From an uncultured Prevotella sp. (GTDB lineage: Bacteria; Bacteroidota; Bacteroidia; Bacteroidales; Bacteroidaceae), in contig UQPD01000134.1 of NCBI GenBank assembly GCA_900542795.1, positions 1 to 7,282 of the forward strand: a stretch of DNA of 7,282 nt, written 5' to 3'. Made by a program: the position numbers and the translations under genes. The notes under the pieces were generated by a model. The model had not been told where the DNA came from. It worked only from the letters and a program-made list of their open reading frames with translations, and ran no database searches. This document shows positions 4,827 to 7,282 of the stretch, piece after piece (position 1 is the stretch's first letter; every line of letters begins with the position of its first letter).

Positions 4827-6191
4827 TTATAAATTCAAGTGGAACACTACAACTGCTTCAATGCCACGACGAATCATATCGACGGGCATATTCTCGTTAG
4901 GCGAGTGGATGGCATTGCTTTCAAGACCAAAACCCATAAGGACGGTTTTCACACCAAGTTCACGTTCAAAGTCGCTAATAATGGGTATGCTACCGCCACG
5001 ACGCACTGCTAAGGGACGACGACCAAAGGCTTGTTCAAAACCTACCTCTGCAGCTTTGTAAGCGGGCAACGTTATGGGACATACATAACCTTCGCCACCA
5101 TGCATAGGGGTAACTTTCACCTTAACGCAAGCTGGGGCTATGCTTTGAATGTAATCCACAAAAAGCTGTGAAATCTTTTCGTGCTGCTGATGAGGTACCA
5201 AGCGCGTTGACACCTTGGCATAGGCTTTAGAAGGAAGCACGGTTTTAGCTCCTTCACCTGTATACCCACCCCAAATGCCACACACATCGAACGATGGACG
5301 ACAAGCATTACGCTCTATGGTAGAATATCCCTTCTCGCCACGAAGCTCCGCCACGTCAATTGCTTTTTTATAAGTTTCTTCGTTAAAAGGAATGCTTGCT
5401 ATCATAGCTCGCTCTTCGGCTGAAATTTCCTCTACATCATCATAGAAATGGGGAATGGTGATGCGTCCATTTTCATCAACCACACGTGCCAACATCTCGC
5501 ATAGCACATTGATGGGGTTAGCCACTGCACCACCAAAGTGTCCACTGTGTAAATCGCGATTAGGCCCTGTCACTTCTATTTCCCAATAAGCCAAACCGCG
5601 CAAACCTGTAGTGAGCGAAGGCAACTCTGGAGCAAGCATTGAGGTGTCGCTTACCAAAATCACATCGCTCTTCAACAATTCGCGATGTTTTTTTAAGAAA
5701 GCACCAAGCGAGGGCGAACCTATTTCTTCTTCTCCTTCGAGAATAAATTTCACATTGTGCGTGAGCAAATTGTGTTTTACCAAATACTCAAATGCCTTAA
5801 CTTGAATAAAACTCTGTCCTTTATCATCGTCTGCACCACGTGCCCAAATACGTCCCTCGCGCACTTGAGGTTCAAAAGGCGGTGTATGCCACAATTCAAT
5901 AGGGTCGGCAGGCATCACGTCATAGTGTCCGTAAATAAGAACTGTAGGAGCCGTGTCGCTTACGTGTCGTTCGGCAAAGACCAACGGATTACCATCTGAA
6001 GGCATCACTTCAGCATGGTCAACACCTGCTGCAAGTAACAATTCACGCCAACGTTCGGCACAACGCAACATATCAGGGTGATGTTCTGGGTCTGAACTAA
6101 TGCTCGGAATACGAATCAGACTAAAAAGTTCATCCAAGAAACGCGTTTCGTTCTCTTGGATGTATTGCTGAATTTGTGGTTTGGTATTCAT
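4827..6191 (-). CDS. M20-family metallodipeptidase
   Basis: 454 residues, no signal peptide, so a cytoplasmic peptidase that probably trims dipeptides or short peptides. The carnosinase/CNDP-like M20 di-zinc site is complete: His89 and Asp91 in IYGHYD, bridging Asp122 in RGADDDKGQ, catalytic-base Glu155 and ligand Glu156 in LEGEEEIGS, Asp182 in VSDTSM, and His429 in AIHSPNENM. The lid/dimerisation domain (about 195-370) carries the conserved HSGHFGG at 215-221. The open frame reaches back to 6272, but that point lies in the -7 promoter element. I chose the ATG at 6191 (MNTKPQIQQY), where M20 relatives usually begin; an ATG at 6215 would add eight residues. It is the first gene of a two-gene operon with the GH123-like gene. 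The exact substrate is not predictable. Confidence 0.92.
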   Translation of the reverse strand: MNTKPQIQQYIQENETRFLDELFSLIRIPSISSDPEHHPDMLRCAERWRELLLAAGVDHAEVMPSDGNPLVFAERHVSDTAPTVLIYGHYDVMPADPIELWHTPPFEPQVREGRIWARGADDDKGQSFIQVKAFEYLVKHNLLTHNVKFILEGEEEIGSPSLGAFLKKHRELLKSDVILVSDTSMLAPELPSLTTGLRGLAYWEIEVTGPNRDLHSGHFGGAVANPINVLCEMLARVVDENGRITIPHFYDDVEEISAEERAMIASIPFNEETYKKAIDVAELRGEKGYSTIERNACRPSFDVCGIWGGYTGEGAKTVLPSKAYAKVSTRLVPHQQHEKISQLFVDYIQSIAPACVKVKVTPMHGGEGYVCPITLPAYKAAEVGFEQAFGRRPLAVRRGGSIPIISDFERELGVKTVLMGFGLESNAIHSPNENMPVDMIRRGIEAVVVFHLNL

Positions 6192-6243
6192 ATATTTTTT
6201 TTGTGAAATAAGCATTGATTTTATAGCGACTTTTTTTATTCCG

Positions 6244-6258
6244 CAAAATTCAATTTTG
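6244..6258. other. Inverted repeat just downstream of the dipeptidase promoter
   Basis: CAAAATT (6244-6250) and AATTTTG (6252-6258) are perfect inverted copies around one central base. The site would cover about +7 to +21 of the dipeptidase transcript, where a bound repressor could block it. It is AT-rich and partly resembles the -7 consensus itself, so chance is a real alternative. Confidence 0.3.
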
Positions 6259-6269
6259 TCAATTTCTGC

Positions 6270-6301
6270 CAAAATTACAACTAACCTCGCACACCAACAA
6301 A
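6270..6301 (-). promoter_or_regulatory. Promoter of the dipeptidase/GH123-like operon
   Basis: On the minus strand, TTTG (6301-6298) and TAATTTTG (6277-6270) are spaced by 20 bp and match the Bacteroidota consensus exactly. Transcription should begin at about 6264-6266, giving a 5' leader of about 73 nt to the ATG at 6191. The leader is AT-rich and shows no clear Shine-Dalgarno sequence. Confidence 0.7.
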
Positions 6302-6329
6302 TTTATTTTTACTAAAACACATTTTTCTC

Positions 6330-6360
6330 TTTGTCCCTCAATAAAAAAATTGTATTTTTG
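6330..6360 (+). promoter_or_regulatory. Promoter of the Nif3-family gene
   Basis: TTTG (6330-6333) and TATTTTTG (6353-6360) are separated by 19 bp, an exact consensus match. The start of transcription is expected at about 6364-6366, with a leader of about 40 nt. The in-frame TTG at 6331 lies within the -33 element, so it cannot be the start codon. The promoter faces away from the dipeptidase promoter, with 28 bp between their -33 elements. Confidence 0.75.
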
Positions 6361-6405
6361 CAACTAAATACGCAATTTTACATACAACATAACATCTCAT
6401 CAAGC

Positions 6406-7188
6406 ATGAAGATAAAGGAAGTCGCCGAGACCCTTGAACGGTTCGCGCCACTGCCGCTACAGGAGAGCTACGATAATGCTGGCCTGCAGATTGGATTAAC
6501 AGTGGACGAAGATGTATCAGGGGTCTTATTGTGTCTTGACATAACCGAAGAGGTTATAGCCGAAGCACAACGCAAAGGGTGTAACCTCATCGTGTCGCAC
6601 CACCCCTTGCTGTTTCGTCCGCTGCGACATCTCACCTTGCAAACTCAAGTGGAGCGCTGCGTGTGCATGGCTATTAAGTCTGATGTGTGCATCTATTCAG
6701 CACACACGAATTTGGATAATGCACAAGGTGGCGTAAACTTTATGATTGCCGAAAAATTGGGACTTACCAACGTGCAGTTTCTGCAACCTCTTCATAACCA
6801 AGAGGGCGGTAGTGGCATCATGGGTTCACTGCCCCACCCCATGGCTGTTCCCCATTTTTTGCAAATGGTGAAAAATTCCTTTGGCATTGAAAGCCTTATG
6901 CACAATGCCACAACACAACAAACCATTCAGCGTGTGGCTCTTTGCGGAGGAGCAGGCGACTTTTTGCTCGACACTGCCATTAGTCAAGGCGCTGATGCCT
7001 TTCTTACTGGCGAAATGAGCTACCACCGCTACTTTGGGCACGAGGACGAAGTGCTCATTGGCGTGATGGGACACTACCAGAGCGAAAAGTTCACCATACA
7101 ACTTCTTCACCGCATCTTGCACGAGGCACACCCTTCACTGCGCATTGAAGAAACGGAGGTTGATACAAACCCCATACACATAAATTGA
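6406..7188 (+). CDS. Nif3/YbgI-family dinuclear metal-center protein
   Basis: 260 residues, close to E. coli YbgI (247). The family forms toroidal hexamers with a two-metal site. Some members are annotated as GTP cyclohydrolase 1 type 2, but the physiological reaction is not settled. The metal ligands are all visible: His65 and His66 in VSHHPLLF, Asp104 in SAHTNLD, and His223 and Glu227 in GHYQSEK. The N-terminal SYDNAGLQIG (21-30) and the TGEMSYH segment (201-207) are also family hallmarks. It is the short form, without the PII-like insertion that makes many Bacteroidota and Gram-positive homologues about 370 residues long. The ATG at 6406 was chosen because the 25 upstream residues of the open frame run through the promoter. 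No terminator follows within the window. Probably cytoplasmic. Confidence 0.93.
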   Translation: MKIKEVAETLERFAPLPLQESYDNAGLQIGLTVDEDVSGVLLCLDITEEVIAEAQRKGCNLIVSHHPLLFRPLRHLTLQTQVERCVCMAIKSDVCIYSAHTNLDNAQGGVNFMIAEKLGLTNVQFLQPLHNQEGGSGIMGSLPHPMAVPHFLQMVKNSFGIESLMHNATTQQTIQRVALCGGAGDFLLDTAISQGADAFLTGEMSYHRYFGHEDEVLIGVMGHYQSEKFTIQLLHRILHEAHPSLRIEETEVDTNPIHIN

Positions 7189-7282
7189 TTTAATGAAGTC
7201 GTCTAAACTTTTCTGACGAAGATTATATTAAACTTTTATCTCTTCTAAATTCAATCTTTACCTTTCTTTTTGACCGCTTTTT
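7189..7282. other. AT-rich intergenic tail, no supported gene
   Basis: These 94 bases after the Nif3-family gene contain only one ATG-started frame (7193-7216, seven codons and a stop) and a weak 5-bp inverted repeat, TCGTC (7199-7203) with GACGA (7215-7219). There is no clear terminator. A TACCTTTC at 7259-7266 misses the -7 consensus by one base. The next gene must start beyond the window. Confidence 0.6.

Noticed and set aside
6192..6272. N-terminal extension of the dipeptidase
   Set aside because: Its start lies in the -7 promoter element, upstream of the predicted transcript start, and the extra residues do not look like the M20 family.
6331..6405. TTG-started extension of the Nif3-family protein
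   Set aside because: It overlaps the promoter, and family members begin at the MKIKEV-type N-terminus encoded at 6406.
7193..7216. Seven-codon ORF after the Nif3-family gene
   Set aside because: Too short, with no promoter, conserved motif or other support.
7259..7266. Near-consensus -7 element TACCTTTC
   Set aside because: The final G is wrong, no -33 TTG is found at the right distance, and the window ends at once.

Overview
The window looks like chromosome of a Bacteroidales bacterium, most likely Prevotella or a close relative. Protein families and gene order fit this. Four promoters match the Bacteroidota consensus (TTG/TTTG, 19-20 bp, TAnnTTTG), and no gene start has a convincing Shine-Dalgarno sequence. 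Assignment below order level is inference.

Layout. 1-83 is a degenerate 20-bp tandem repeat. 137-150 is a perfect 14-bp palindrome upstream of a promoter (188-219). That promoter drives a short non-coding unit of about 230 nt, ending in a strong intrinsic terminator (432-456). This predicted structured RNA is the least explained part of the window. A second promoter (507-537) sits only 8 bp before the ATG of a three-gene plus-strand operon (546-2978): a DUF5063 protein, a DEDDy 3'-5' exonuclease, and an RlmI-type 23S rRNA cytosine-5 methyltransferase. The genes overlap (47 nt if the exonuclease starts at 1015, and 4 nt), so they are probably co-transcribed and perhaps translationally coupled. 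The theme is RNA or nucleic-acid maintenance. A long hairpin (3004-3054) closes this operon between convergent genes.

The minus-strand operon (6191 down to 3146) encodes a cytoplasmic M20 di-zinc dipeptidase and then, 16 nt downstream, an exported GH123/DUF4091-type glycoside-hydrolase-like protein. Its promoter (6270-6301) lies back to back with the plus-strand promoter (6330-6360) of a Nif3/YbgI-family dinuclear-metal protein (6406-7188). The last 94 bp hold no gene that I can support.

The protein-coding content is ordinary. I see no mobile element, CRISPR array, rRNA, tRNA or defence/toxin system. The best candidate for something undescribed is the stand-alone RNA at about 224-456. It has a palindromic candidate operator upstream, hairpins capped by GNRA tetraloops, and a single-stranded linker with four GGTAA motifs about 19 nt apart.
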